From positions 151,429 to 215,428 of the forward strand of contig NZ_LMPG01000016.1 of NCBI RefSeq assembly GCF_001423765.1: a stretch of 64,000 bases of DNA, given 5' to 3'. A program made the position numbers and the translations under genes. A model generated the notes under the pieces. That model was not told the DNA's origin and did no database searches. It saw nothing but the letters and a program-made list of their open reading frames with translations. This stretch comes from Sphingomonas sp. Leaf343 (lineage in GTDB: Bacteria > Pseudomonadota > Alphaproteobacteria > Sphingomonadales > Sphingomonadaceae). Shown here piece by piece: positions 37,570-46,484 of this stretch. The number at the start of each line of letters is the position of its first letter. Positions within the stretch are counted from its first letter, which is position 1.

Positions 37570-38784
37570 TCAGGCGCTGGCCGCCGCCAGCCGAACCACA
37601 TTGCCAGCATTCTCACCGCAGTAGCTCGCCCAAGCATCCATGAGCCCGCGCCGCTTGTTGAACAGGTCGCCGCGTCGGTATGCGGCTTCGGCCTTGTTCC
37701 CGATTGTATGCGCCAGCGCCATTTCGCACACTTCATGCGGGAAGCCGGTTGTCTCGCTTGCCCAATCGCGAAATGCCGACCGGAAGCCGTGTGCGGTCAC
37801 CGCCAAGCCCATGCGGCGCAAGAGCATCGCCATCGACATGCTCGACAGCGGCTTTCCGCCTTTTGTGCTTTGGAATACCGGATCGCTCGCCTGCGCCTTC
37901 TCAGCATTGCGCATGGTGTCCAACACCCGCAGAAGCTCCAAAGCGCGTGCTGCCAGTGGTACGCGATGTTCACGCCCCGCTTTCATCCTCGCCGCTGGCA
38001 CGGACCACACTGCACCTTCCAGGTCTAATTCGCCCCATGTCGCACCAAGCGCCTCGCCGGAGCGGGCGGCAGTGAGAATAGTAAATTCTAGCGCCCGTGC
38101 CGCCGTAGCCTCGCGCCTGCGTAGATCGGCGATAAAGGCTGGCACGTCCGCGTAGGGCAAAGCCGCATGGTGGCCCCGTGATAGCCGCTGCCGCTTCGGC
38201 AGGAGCTGATCTAGGTGGCCGCGCCAACGCGCCGGGTTCTCGCCGGTTCGCAGTCCCTTGGCTTTAGCGGCGTCCAATACGTTTTCAATTCGGCCGCGCA
38301 GGCGCTCTGCCGTCTCAGGCGTCCGCTGCCAAAGCGGTTGTAGCACCTCGAGAATGTCGCGAGTGCCGATCGTCTCAACCATGCGCGGGCGAATCGGCGC
38401 GGCGTACTTGGTCAGCGTCATGGCCCATTGCGCGGCATGCTTGGCGCTGCGCCACGATGGACGCATAGCCTCGACATAGGCGTCGGCAACTTCACCGAAC
38501 GTTGCCCGCTCCTGCTTCTCCCGCGCGGAACGGGGATCGCCGCCGCTCGCAAGGATCGTTCGCAGCGTGCCAGCTTCCTTCCGGGCGTTCGCCAGCGTCA
38601 GGTCACGCCCGCCGCCCAAGCCAAGCTCCGTACGCTTGCCGCCTCGCGTGTACATGAATACCCAACGCCGCCGGCCGGTGGGATCAATGGACAGGTAAAG
38701 GCCCCCGCCATCCGAATGCCGCCCCGCTGTCTTAATGGTCGCCGCAGTCCGAGGGTCTAGCTTGTTGAGGGTACGTGTCGCCAT
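37570..38784 (-). CDS. int: Tyrosine integrase (DUF4102/P4-type)
   Basis: 404 aa. N-terminal DUF4102 arm-binding domain with HSDGGGLYLSIDPTGRRRWVF, core-binding region around 95-190, catalytic domain with R241 (TAARSGEALG), H332-x-x-R335 (AHGFRSAFRDW), H359 (LAHTIGNK) and nucleophile Y369. The tetrad is intact. It is 170 bases from attR and points into the island, as usual for P4-type integrases using tRNA genes. ATG at 38784 (MATRTLNKLDPR) fits the family start. Confidence 0.95.
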   Translation of the reverse strand: MATRTLNKLDPRTAATIKTAGRHSDGGGLYLSIDPTGRRRWVFMYTRGGKRTELGLGGGRDLTLANARKEAGTLRTILASGGDPRSAREKQERATFGEVADAYVEAMRPSWRSAKHAAQWAMTLTKYAAPIRPRMVETIGTRDILEVLQPLWQRTPETAERLRGRIENVLDAAKAKGLRTGENPARWRGHLDQLLPKRQRLSRGHHAALPYADVPAFIADLRRREATAARALEFTILTAARSGEALGATWGELDLEGAVWSVPAARMKAGREHRVPLAARALELLRVLDTMRNAEKAQASDPVFQSTKGGKPLSSMSMAMLLRRMGLAVTAHGFRSAFRDWASETTGFPHEVCEMALAHTIGNKAEAAYRRGDLFNKRRGLMDAWASYCGENAGNVVRLAAASA

Positions 38785-38951
38785 GTCCGGTCCTACTTCG
38801 GCCCCACTGCCGGTCCCACTTGATATGGCGGATTGGAGCGAACGTCCATACACAACCCCGGACGCGACCGCAGCTTAATCGTCGCATTTCTGCCGTATGA
38901 CAAAGCGAATATGGACTATTATGGACGTAGGCGGGTGAGGAGTTTGGCGGA

Positions 38952-38965
38952 CTCCCGCTCCGCCA
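38952..38965 (+). other. Island attachment site, right (attR)
   Basis: Exact 14-bp copy of the tRNA-Ser 3' end (CTCCCGCTCCGCCA), preceded by GGA where the tRNA has CC. It sits just upstream of the integrase gene. Accessory DNA, not recognisable core, continues after it, so a second element probably lies in tandem. Confidence 0.82.
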
Positions 38966-39404
38966 CCCAGTCCCTGCTCTGAGCACGACGCGCCGTCATG
39001 AGGCCGCAAAGCCCGCAGTTCTGCGGCTTCTACAGACCTGAACCATACTGAAGAGCGCGCTCTCAAACCGCAAACCGGAACCTTCTCCGGCTGATTCTCT
39101 GCGCCCTCGGCAGGCAGTACGGTTACCCTGTTTCGCTGCTTTCCCTGCTCAACGCGTATCTCACCTTTTTGCGAACTGCTCCTGCCGCATGGTTTCGCGA
39201 TAATTGGCCATTCCGTAGCGTCTGAAGCAGCGTTCCCTGTGAGATGGAGCAGGGAAACCAGCGTGTACTTGCAGGGAAAGCAAATCGCAGCATCAGCGAA
39301 GATGCTGTGTGCAGTGTACCCAGCTCTGGCAACGAAAGTAAAGTAAACCAAACCTAGTCGCTTCGGTGGAAGTAGATAATTATCGACACAACAACGTTTT
39401 GCTG
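38966..39404. other. About 440 bp with no recognised gene
   Basis: Open frames on the minus strand here (38875-39615, 39123-39332) show no family resemblance and run against the downstream promoter. I see no repeats beyond the att copy at its left edge. Confidence 0.45.
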
Positions 39405-39433
39405 TTGACGCACTGGTCACGCCTAGATAGGTA
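39405..39433 (+). promoter_or_regulatory. Sigma70-like promoter for the ParB-methylase operon
   Basis: TTGACG (39405-39410), a 17-base spacer, then TAGGTA (39428-39433). It is about 80 bases upstream of the GTG start at 39512. Confidence 0.5.
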
Positions 39434-39511
39434 GATCTCAGAAGACGAGGCCGCAGTCGAAATCGGTTGGTCTTCTGCTTTGTCACAAGACCACCAAATG
39501 GAGGTGTGCTT

Positions 39512-40855
39512 GTGACGAAGACCAGACGACAGAATGCAGGATCGAACCGGGCCACAGCTGTAGGGCAGTGGGACGAGGTGGAACTCGGGGTGTTGCAGTC
39601 CGCATTGCGACGCACGCGAACTCATACCCTAAGCAAGCGACGAGCGGTTGAAGCCAGCATCCTTGAGAACGGGATGCTCAATCCGGTCGCGATCAACAGC
39701 AGCAACGTCATCGTCGATGGTCATCTTCGCGTGGAGATTGCGCACAAGCTTGGCTTGCGTACCGTGCCCGTCATCCGCATCGCGCATATGAGCGATGCAG
39801 AGCTGCGGGCGTACGCCATTGCAGCCAACAAGCTGCCGGCGGTTGCCAATTACGATATCAACGCTCTCCGAATTGAGCTCGATGAGATCCGGGCGGAGAT
39901 CCCGACGATCAATCTGACGCTGACCGGCTTCACCATCGGCGAAATGGACCGGATTACTGGCAACCACCAGGCCGGCATCTACGATGATTTGGATGAGGAC
40001 GAGGTACCGCCGGCGCCGGTCGAGGTCAGCGCCCGGCGCGGTGACCTCTACGCTCTTGGCAAGCACCGGCTGATCTGCGGGGACAGCCTCGATCCGATGA
40101 CGCTGACGACGCTAATGGACGGTGAGCTGGCGACGTGCTGCTTCACTGATCCACCATACAACGTGAAGATCAACGGTCATGTTTCCGGCACCGGCCGCCA
40201 TGCCGAGTTTGCGATGGCATCAGGCGAGATGACGCGCAGCGACTTCGAGACATTCCTGATCACGGCCTTGGAGAACATCGCAGGCGTGCTGACCAACGGG
40301 GCAATCGCCTTCGTGTGTATGGATCATGCGCATATCGGCGAGCTGCTCATGGCGGGGGATGCAGTATTCGACGAGCGCCTGAACATCTGCGTCTGGGACA
40401 AGGGCCGCGGCGGCATGGGGTCGCTGTGGCGCAGCCAGCACGAGCTGATTGCAGTCTTCAAGACGGGTGATGGTCCGCACATCAACGCAGTCGAGCTTGG
40501 CAGGCATGGTCGCAATCGTACCAACCTCTGGTCCTTTCCGGGCATGACCGGCTTTGGCCGCGGCAAGAAGAAGGCGCTGGAGCTGCACCCTACGGTGAAG
40601 CCCGTGGCCCTGGTGGCTGAGGCGCTGCTCGACGTCACTGACCAGGGACAGGTGGTACTCGATCCGTTTGGTGGATCGGGTAGCACGCTGATCGCAGCAG
40701 AGCGCATCCAGCGGCGTGCGCGGCTGGTCGAGTTTGACCCTGTGTATGTCGACCGGATCATTGCGCGCTGGGAGAAGCTCACTGGCGGCAAAGCTGAGCT
40801 GTTGTCACGCGATGATAGTGCATTGCCAGACCTCCTCGCCGGGGAGGCAGCCTGA
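39512..40855 (+). CDS. ParB-like domain fused to DNA methyltransferase
   Basis: 447 aa. The ParB/Srx N-terminal domain (about 20-110) has RAVEASILENGMLNPVAIN and VIVDGHLRVEIAHKLGLRTVPVI. The C-terminal class-beta N4/N6 DNA methyltransferase has RLICGDSLDPMTL, DPPYNVKI (motif IV) and LDPFGGSGSTLIAAE (motif I). This fusion is common in prophages and islands, often beside terminase genes. GTG at 39512 has GGAGG 8 bases upstream and is preferred to 39467. No cognate nuclease is adjacent on this strand, so it may act as an orphan protective methylase. Confidence 0.9.
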   Translation: MTKTRRQNAGSNRATAVGQWDEVELGVLQSALRRTRTHTLSKRRAVEASILENGMLNPVAINSSNVIVDGHLRVEIAHKLGLRTVPVIRIAHMSDAELRAYAIAANKLPAVANYDINALRIELDEIRAEIPTINLTLTGFTIGEMDRITGNHQAGIYDDLDEDEVPPAPVEVSARRGDLYALGKHRLICGDSLDPMTLTTLMDGELATCCFTDPPYNVKINGHVSGTGRHAEFAMASGEMTRSDFETFLITALENIAGVLTNGAIAFVCMDHAHIGELLMAGDAVFDERLNICVWDKGRGGMGSLWRSQHELIAVFKTGDGPHINAVELGRHGRNRTNLWSFPGMTGFGRGKKKALELHPTVKPVALVAEALLDVTDQGQVVLDPFGGSGSTLIAAERIQRRARLVEFDPVYVDRIIARWEKLTGGKAELLSRDDSALPDLLAGEAA

Positions 40856-41313
40856 TGGGACAGTACGACAACCGCCCATATGAGGTCGGCAAGGGCAAGC
40901 CGCCCAAAGAGCACCGCTGGCCAAAGGGACAGTCCGGCAATCCGCGTGGACGCAGGCGACAGGATCAGCCTGATGCCTCTCTCTCCGAAATGATGGCGGC
41001 CATCCTGGAGGAGCGTGTCGAGGTGACGGTTGCAGGCAGGACGCGCCGGATGACATTGAAGGAAGCCGGACTGCGCCAGCTGGCCAACGATTTTGCTTAC
41101 GGGCCGACATTGCAACGCCGTAAAACGCTGGAGGCCCTCTTCAGAATAGGCGCTCTGGACGCGGTGGCCGCGCCGCAGGATCATTCGATCCCGGAGGAGC
41201 GGATCGAGGCTTTCATACAGCAGCTGGCCGCAGAGGCTCTTAGCGATCAGGAAAGGGAAGAATGGATGCGCGAGAACGGTCTAGCGCGCCCGGTCGACAA
41301 TCCAGTCAGTTAG
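40855..41313 (+). CDS. DUF5681-domain protein
   Basis: 152 aa. The N-terminal YEVGKGKPPKEHRWPKGQSGNPRGRRR is the DUF5681 signature, followed by a helical region. Its partners in phages are ParB-methylases and terminases; function is unknown. TGATG overlap with the methylase. The last 33 bases overlap the convergent nuclease gene. Confidence 0.85.
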   Translation: MGQYDNRPYEVGKGKPPKEHRWPKGQSGNPRGRRRQDQPDASLSEMMAAILEERVEVTVAGRTRRMTLKEAGLRQLANDFAYGPTLQRRKTLEALFRIGALDAVAAPQDHSIPEERIEAFIQQLAAEALSDQEREEWMRENGLARPVDNPVS

Positions 41314-42228
41314 GCCTGCGTTGATTGAGAGGTCAGTGACCTGCTCGCCGAGCATCAGCTCCAGCGGTCGTCCGCCTTCGCTTGCTGGTGCGGCAAGCGC
41401 TCCCACAGGCGTGTGGCAGATCAGCATGCTGCGTTCACCCGACGCGCGCAGGCTTAGTTTGGCGGCGTAGTCGTTGACTACCTGCTGGGTCGCTGAGGAT
41501 TTCACCTGGATCGCCATCCGCTCGCCAGTCAGCGGCTGCTGCACGATCATGTCGATGTCCCTCGCCAGGCCACCAAGCTCAGACACGCGGATCCATCCTG
41601 ATCGCGCCATGGCGAGATCAACGAGCTGTTCGAAGTCCGACCAGGTCAGTCGCCGGATCAGCGCGGTGAGGCTGTGCCGAAGCCTCGCACGGGCGGCGAT
41701 GACCGCCTGCTGTTCCGCATCCTGTTCTGCGTTGATGTAGCGAAGGCAGAGCTGCTTCTGCTCGGCGGTCAGGCCGCAGATCGTCCGCCGGTAAGCCGAC
41801 AGGCGGGTGAGCAGCGTGCTCAGCCGATCCATCGTCAGCGGCTCGCCCGCTGCATCGCAGTCGCGCCAGCCACCCCGTGCGGCGCGGTAGCGGGTGCCGT
41901 GCCCGGTCCCGTCGCCGCCCAGCCACACAACCTCCGGTTCGGCAAAGGCCCACCACAGCCGGCCGCGGGCAAAGGTGATCCAGAGAGCATTTGGATCACG
42001 GTCGTAGAAGGCGCGAGCTTCATTGGTGTAGCCGGTCGCGGTGCCCCTGGCCGGGTTGCTGACGGTGTACCCGGCCATCAATGCCTCCCAGTTGCCTTCG
42101 AGCGCCATATCATGCGGGTCGCTCCGCAGACCCCACTCTAGTCGGCCGGCCTCCAGCGAGCTGTTTTCCCAGCGACCGCCGCCACCGAGCTTGATGTACC
42201 GGATAGTGGCGGGGGCGATCTGGTTCAT
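41281..42228 (-). CDS. PD-(D/E)XK restriction-endonuclease-like protein
   Basis: 315 aa. The C-terminal third has SDFEQLVDLAMARSGWIRVSELGGLARDIDMIVQQP followed by ERMAIQVKSSATQQ, an Mrr-like core (RDIDM with QVK). The N-terminal half (about 1-165) is conserved-looking but unassigned, with WITFARGRLWWAFAEPEVVWLG. A divergent XRE gene starts 95 bases away, the arrangement used by controller proteins of R-M loci. No dedicated methylase adjoins, so the substrate may be modified DNA. Confidence 0.8.
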   Translation of the reverse strand: MNQIAPATIRYIKLGGGGRWENSSLEAGRLEWGLRSDPHDMALEGNWEALMAGYTVSNPARGTATGYTNEARAFYDRDPNALWITFARGRLWWAFAEPEVVWLGGDGTGHGTRYRAARGGWRDCDAAGEPLTMDRLSTLLTRLSAYRRTICGLTAEQKQLCLRYINAEQDAEQQAVIAARARLRHSLTALIRRLTWSDFEQLVDLAMARSGWIRVSELGGLARDIDMIVQQPLTGERMAIQVKSSATQQVVNDYAAKLSLRASGERSMLICHTPVGALAAPASEGGRPLELMLGEQVTDLSINAGLTDWIVDRAR

Positions 42229-42322
42229 GGCGACACGGATTGCTTCCTGGCCGCGGCAAGTCCAGTCGTTTGTGACTCATCGTCCGTAGACCGAAGAACA
42301 TCGCCGCGGCTCATCGGCAGCG

Positions 42323-42547
42323 ATGGATGCGCGCCTCCGCCTTGGCATGAACCTGCGCCGTTTGCGCAAGGCGAAGGGCATGGGGCAGGAGAAGTTCGCA
42401 CTCGAGTACGGCTTCGACCGTACCTACGTCAGCGGCATCGAGCGCGGTGTGCGCAACCCTACAGTGACGGTCGTGGAGCGATTGGCTGATGCGCTCGGCG
42501 TCACCATCGGGCAGCTGTTCGAGGACGCCGGCGAGAAGCCGGGATGA
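42323..42547 (+). CDS. XRE-family regulator
   Basis: 74 aa helix-turn-helix: LGMNLRRLRKAKGMGQEKFA, LEYGFDRTYVSGIERGVRNPT, VVERLADALGVTIGQLF. The size matches R-M controller (C) proteins. It is divergent from the nuclease gene and overlaps the next small gene by 4 nt, so it probably represses or times nuclease expression. Confidence 0.87.
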   Translation: MDARLRLGMNLRRLRKAKGMGQEKFALEYGFDRTYVSGIERGVRNPTVTVVERLADALGVTIGQLFEDAGEKPG

Positions 42548-42798
42548 GCTGGTCGGCTGAAAGCTGCGGCTGGACTTCCAAGGAGACCGCCGGCTTCCTG
42601 ACCGACATGGAAGGCGATGACCTCATCAACCACTTACTCGCACGCTGCGGCGCGATCATGGAAGATGCGTCGGCAGTCGCTATCCTGTCGCACAACGGGC
42701 TGAGCCTCGCGGAGCGCATAGCGGCTGTGCGGAAGGCCGCGGCTGAGGTCACCGCGCTGGTGGTCGCTGCCTCGGTTCTGCTCCCGCCGCGCAGGTGA
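42544..42798 (+). CDS. Small hypothetical protein paired with the XRE regulator
   Basis: 84 aa, acidic and helical (FLTDMEGDDLINHLLARCGAIMEDASAVAIL). ATGA overlap with the XRE gene supports it being real. No family recognised. Confidence 0.55.
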   Translation: MSWSAESCGWTSKETAGFLTDMEGDDLINHLLARCGAIMEDASAVAILSHNGLSLAERIAAVRKAAAEVTALVVAASVLLPPRR

Positions 42799-43024
42799 GC
42801 GGCCAACGGGGTTTGCCGTTTCAGGGCTGCCTGAAGCAGGCGCCATCGATGCGGCAGACCACGTGCATTGTCCTTGCCTCGGCGGTGTTCGGACGACACT
42901 CGCGACGGGGCCGCCGCGGCACAGGCATGTAGCACCATCGCCATCAGGCAGCGCGCCAGCGAGGGAGCGGACTGCAGACCGGCCTCTCGACCAAAAAGGG
43001 TCATCGAGCTGGTCTGCGACTGGC

Positions 43025-43250
<226 letters not shown>

Positions 43251-43401
43251 CGTTGGTCCGGGAATCCTCAGCTCGGCTCACGCTAAGAGGGTAAGGAGCG
43301 TCTGCGCGTTAAGCGGAAGAGCGATGTTCTGGTGGATAACGGCCTGAACGCTTTTTGAGGCGGCGCTTGCGGTAACCGGCCTTTCATTCATGCGGCCGGG
43401 C

Positions 43402-43413
43402 GGGGGGGGGGGG
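43402..43413 (+). repeat. 12-nt G homopolymer
   Basis: Run of 12 G, 267 bases from the C tract and complementary to it, so the two could pair in single-stranded DNA. The interval 43251-43616 around it holds no recognisable gene. Confidence 0.85.
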
Positions 43414-43616
43414 TAAAGCCTATCGACGGGTGAAAAGCGGCTTGGCCGCTTTGGCACATCGATCGCGGTAAGCTGTCGTTCGTTCAGACCGTGGGGCAGG
43501 GCCTGATCGACCAAGTCTTGACTTAGTAAGTAGGCTCGGGTGCCAGCGCCGCGCCCCGCCGTCAAGCCCGTTAGTTCTGGCACGCTCGCTTAGATACCAA
43601 TGCCCAGAGGAGCTCA

Positions 43617-44768
43617 TCAGCTCGGAGAACTCCCGAGCACGCGGATGCGCCGCAGGTGCTCAACGGCTTGGCGATCAAAGCCGTTCCGCAGATACGTGCG
43701 TTCACTGGATACCGTCCCGAAGAACTTCTCGTAGCGGTTGATTGTCTCCTCGCCAGCAAATCCCTTGGTCACAACCGTTATGCGGGGCCGCTCGCCTTCA
43801 CTAAGCTGGATACGCTTAAGCAGGTGCTTGAACTCGAAGTCTGCTGCGGGGAGCGAGTAGCCGACAAACACCCAGTCAGCGGCCCGCTTGAGTCGCTCCT
43901 CCGCCGTGCGCCAGCTCGCAGCGAACATCGGGAAGTCGAGCGCCTTACGGTAGCTAAAGGTCGCAAACCGGGTCCCCAGCGCGTCCGCCTCGCATGATGG
44001 ACATGTCTGCGCGAGCCTTGCAGGTCCGCTCGTGCGAGAGTCTGCTCCAATGGCCTCCCAGTCGGCCTGCCGGAAGAACGTGCGGGCGACGCGCGAACCC
44101 TCGTCGGGGATCAGCCAGTAGATGTTCCGGCACGCATCGCAGTAGAGCCAGTTGACCGAGCCATGTGGCTTGAGGATCTCGACTGTAGCGGCGTTCGGCA
44201 ACGGTCGTTCGGCGAGCTTACCATCTCGGAACGCCGCGCGCCGCGCACCGCAGCCATAGTCGAAGTTGGTGAGGAGGCGGCGGGAGGCAAGATCGCGCTC
44301 GATTACCGTGTCCCAGTTCATCGACAGGACTGAGACGTCATCGAGATTCAATTCAGCAATAACGCTGTCAAGCGCCTCGCGATCCGATCCGCCCGCCCTG
44401 ACGCCGTCGTTGTAAGCACGGTCTAGCATCCTGATCATGCGGGCGATGATGGCGCGGCGGACAAGACGAAGCCGCGCCGCCGGGTAGGCAGGGCCGAGAT
44501 GGTGGCCGGAGTTGGCCGCTAGGTCGACCAAGGTAAACAGGTCCTCGAGGTCGGGCCACTGATCCGGTGTGCGGGCCGCGCCCTCCCCGAAGCTCGTGTC
44601 GACGAACTGCCTGATGAATCGGACAAGCACGCCGTTGGGCCCGTCCAGCCGCAGCCGTCGGAGGTTGAGCAACTCCTTTGTGAAGTCGCTAACGAGCGGA
44701 AGGCCTGCGTTCTTGGAGAAGCCGGCGCCGACGATGAGCACGTTGCTTGGCTGAAATGTCGCGCTCAT
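43617..44768 (-). CDS. SIR2-like protein, putative NAD-consuming effector
   Basis: 383 aa. SIR2 Rossmann features: VLIVGAGFSKNAGLPL (residues 10-25), LSMNWDTVIE (Asn151, Asp153) and ILKPHGSVNWLYC (catalytic-type His202). A four-Cys pattern (CDAC at 210-213 and CPSC further on) suggests a zinc module as in sirtuins. Bacterial defence SIR2 domains hydrolyse NAD+ to stop phage growth. It starts 15 bases after the receiver gene and is last in a five-ORF operon that begins with a cytosine methyltransferase. The effector role is inference; deacylation is the alternative. Confidence 0.85.
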   Translation of the reverse strand: MSATFQPSNVLIVGAGFSKNAGLPLVSDFTKELLNLRRLRLDGPNGVLVRFIRQFVDTSFGEGAARTPDQWPDLEDLFTLVDLAANSGHHLGPAYPAARLRLVRRAIIARMIRMLDRAYNDGVRAGGSDREALDSVIAELNLDDVSVLSMNWDTVIERDLASRRLLTNFDYGCGARRAAFRDGKLAERPLPNAATVEILKPHGSVNWLYCDACRNIYWLIPDEGSRVARTFFRQADWEAIGADSRTSGPARLAQTCPSCEADALGTRFATFSYRKALDFPMFAASWRTAEERLKRAADWVFVGYSLPAADFEFKHLLKRIQLSEGERPRITVVTKGFAGEETINRYEKFFGTVSSERTYLRNGFDRQAVEHLRRIRVLGSSPS

Positions 44769-44783
44769 TGGGAGGGGATCGAC

Positions 44784-46484
44784 TTAGGCCGTCCAGTTGC
44801 GCTTTAGCTTACGCTCAGCAGCGAGGCGCATATGCTCCATTTCATCCATGCCAACGCCCGAGATGCGAGAGCCAAGATCCATTGCCCATTGCTGAGCTTT
44901 CATCTCCTTCATATCGCCAAGCCACAGCCACCTGCGACCGTCAACGCTACTAAAGATGTAGCGCTCTTGATCCCGAGTAGCGATAACGCCCCGCCGAGCA
45001 GCATCGGGATCGAACTGCACCATTACGGTGTCCATCGGTTTTAAGCTAACCCAAGCCTCCTGAACGACACTTCCGCTATCCCTTAGAATAATATTGAAGT
45101 GGTCTCCGGAGAGGCTGACCCCCTGCATGGGGAATGGCGTTCTTTTCTTAAGTCGGACGCTGTCACATCTCGGCTGAACACATAACAGGATTTCAGCTGG
45201 GCCATGCTTCCCCTCAGCTTGTATCTCCTGCAACAAAGTTCCGAGTGTTAGCAGTGGGCTCCAGTCTTCTGGGATTCTCGTACGCCCTGGTTCACGTTGA
45301 AAGGTTGTAAGTCGAGCCAGCCGCTGGACGGCCCGTCGCGCGGCTGGTGAATCGGGGTAAAAGATACGGGAAATTTTGGAGATGGGGACACGACTGCCCT
45401 CGGCTACCAGCTGAGATGGATCGCCATGAGCGTGTTGGCGAGGCAAGGATGCCTTGAAGGCGTCTGCCCCACCGCGAACGAAGGTTTGAACATCGGACGG
45501 TGTGATCTCTGCCTGTTCCCCCCGGAACTTGTGACCCGATGCTACCTTACTCTGAACCCAAGCCTCGATAACGTCACCACCTAGTTGGCGCTCAGGAACT
45601 TCTTCAAGCTCGACAAGGTTTCGGATTTCGGTTACTAACATGTCCAAGGCAAATGCTCGGGAATCGTCCGGATGTGGGATGCCTGCGCGGTGAGCGACAA
45701 ACGCTCCGTCAAGATCGCCTGTATAAAGAGCAAGAACGTGATGGGCACCCTTCCGGATCGCGGCAACTGCTGAGAGCGAGAAACTAGCCAGAAGACTTTG
45801 CGAGAGGCAGGCGAACTCGGAGATGAGGCGATCCGGTAGCGTTTCCTCGTTTACCTCTTCTAAGTCAGCTGCGGCCTGCGTATTTCGCTTATTCAGTACA
45901 ATAATGCGAGTATCGCTCCCTACGAGCGCGGGCCCGTCCTGAAGAAGCATTCCACTAAGCTCAGAGTGGCCTTCGATCTCGCCGAGCAACTCACCGGCAA
46001 TCGCCTCGCGTCCAGGTTGAGACGTGTAAACAGCTATGAGCCTCAACCGGCCATTGTCTGCTCTATCACTCTTGAGAAGACGAACTACGATCTCCTTCGC
46101 CGATCTGCTACTGCCAGGCTCTAGATACCAATCAACCACCACAATGTCGGCCAGCTTTGCGGCACCTGCCGTTCGATCTACCATCGCCTCGCCAGGCTCT
46201 GGCCTATACAATCCGCAGATCATGTCCCTCGCCATGAACGCGTGAGTAAGAACCTTAGCGTTCAAGCTGCCTGTTTGTTGATCGGCGGCATCCTGTTCTA
46301 CTGTCACGGCCACCGCCGGCTCGCCGGGCCTATCTGGAGCGCCAAGGACACTTCCAGTTGGCGAGTGCAGGACAGGAACTACCGTCGTTATGGTCGGGCC
46401 GAAATGAGCCTGATCATCGATGACAATGGCCGTTTGCAGAAAGCGCCGCGCGCTGTCCGCATAGTGAGCCTTCAAGTTGATCAT
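44784..46484 (-). CDS. Response-receiver protein (PF19192-like) of the GHKL/SIR2 operon
   Basis: 566 aa. The N-terminal receiver is enlarged by insertions. It has acidic pair IVIDDQ (D23, D24), phospho-Asp in IVVVDWYLEPG (D118), Thr in VYTSQPG (T154) and Lys in IVLNKRN (K199). The remaining 360 residues are helical plus a strand-rich C-terminal part (VSLSGDHFNIIL, YIFSSVDGRRWLWLGDM) with no recognised family. It is not a DNA-binding response regulator. It overlaps the kinase-like gene by 4 nt. The likely role is to receive phosphate or conformation from the upstream kinase and pass it to the SIR2 protein. Confidence 0.8.
   Translation of the reverse strand: MINLKAHYADSARRFLQTAIVIDDQAHFGPTITTVVPVLHSPTGSVLGAPDRPGEPAVAVTVEQDAADQQTGSLNAKVLTHAFMARDMICGLYRPEPGEAMVDRTAGAAKLADIVVVDWYLEPGSSRSAKEIVVRLLKSDRADNGRLRLIAVYTSQPGREAIAGELLGEIEGHSELSGMLLQDGPALVGSDTRIIVLNKRNTQAAADLEEVNEETLPDRLISEFACLSQSLLASFSLSAVAAIRKGAHHVLALYTGDLDGAFVAHRAGIPHPDDSRAFALDMLVTEIRNLVELEEVPERQLGGDVIEAWVQSKVASGHKFRGEQAEITPSDVQTFVRGGADAFKASLPRQHAHGDPSQLVAEGSRVPISKISRIFYPDSPAARRAVQRLARLTTFQREPGRTRIPEDWSPLLTLGTLLQEIQAEGKHGPAEILLCVQPRCDSVRLKKRTPFPMQGVSLSGDHFNIILRDSGSVVQEAWVSLKPMDTVMVQFDPDAARRGVIATRDQERYIFSSVDGRRWLWLGDMKEMKAQQWAMDLGSRISGVGMDEMEHMRLAAERKLKRNWTA

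Larger units (their letters stand above)
25926..38965. mobile_element. Integrative island 1 in tRNA-Ser, satellite-like with defence cargo
   Basis: About 13 kb between 14-bp direct repeats, one inside tRNA-Ser(GGA). It encodes a tyrosine integrase at the right end, an AlpA-like regulator and a PrimPol-helicase, and small phage-associated proteins. Cargo genes are a reverse transcriptase, an MmeI-like R-M enzyme and an Mrr-like nuclease. No capsid, portal or conjugation genes are seen, so it resembles phage satellites (P4-like organisation) or a small integrative element needing a helper. The reverse transcriptase segment is visibly more A+T-rich than the rest. Confidence 0.85.

Noticed and set aside
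38875..39615. 246-codon minus-strand frame next to attR
   Set aside because: No protein-like motifs, Cys/Ser/Arg-rich composition, and it opposes a clear promoter and GTG start for the ParB-methylase.
44784..46484. DNA-binding response regulator controlling the operon
   Set aside because: The long C-terminal part has no DNA-binding helix-turn-helix; the receiver seems to act in a protein relay.
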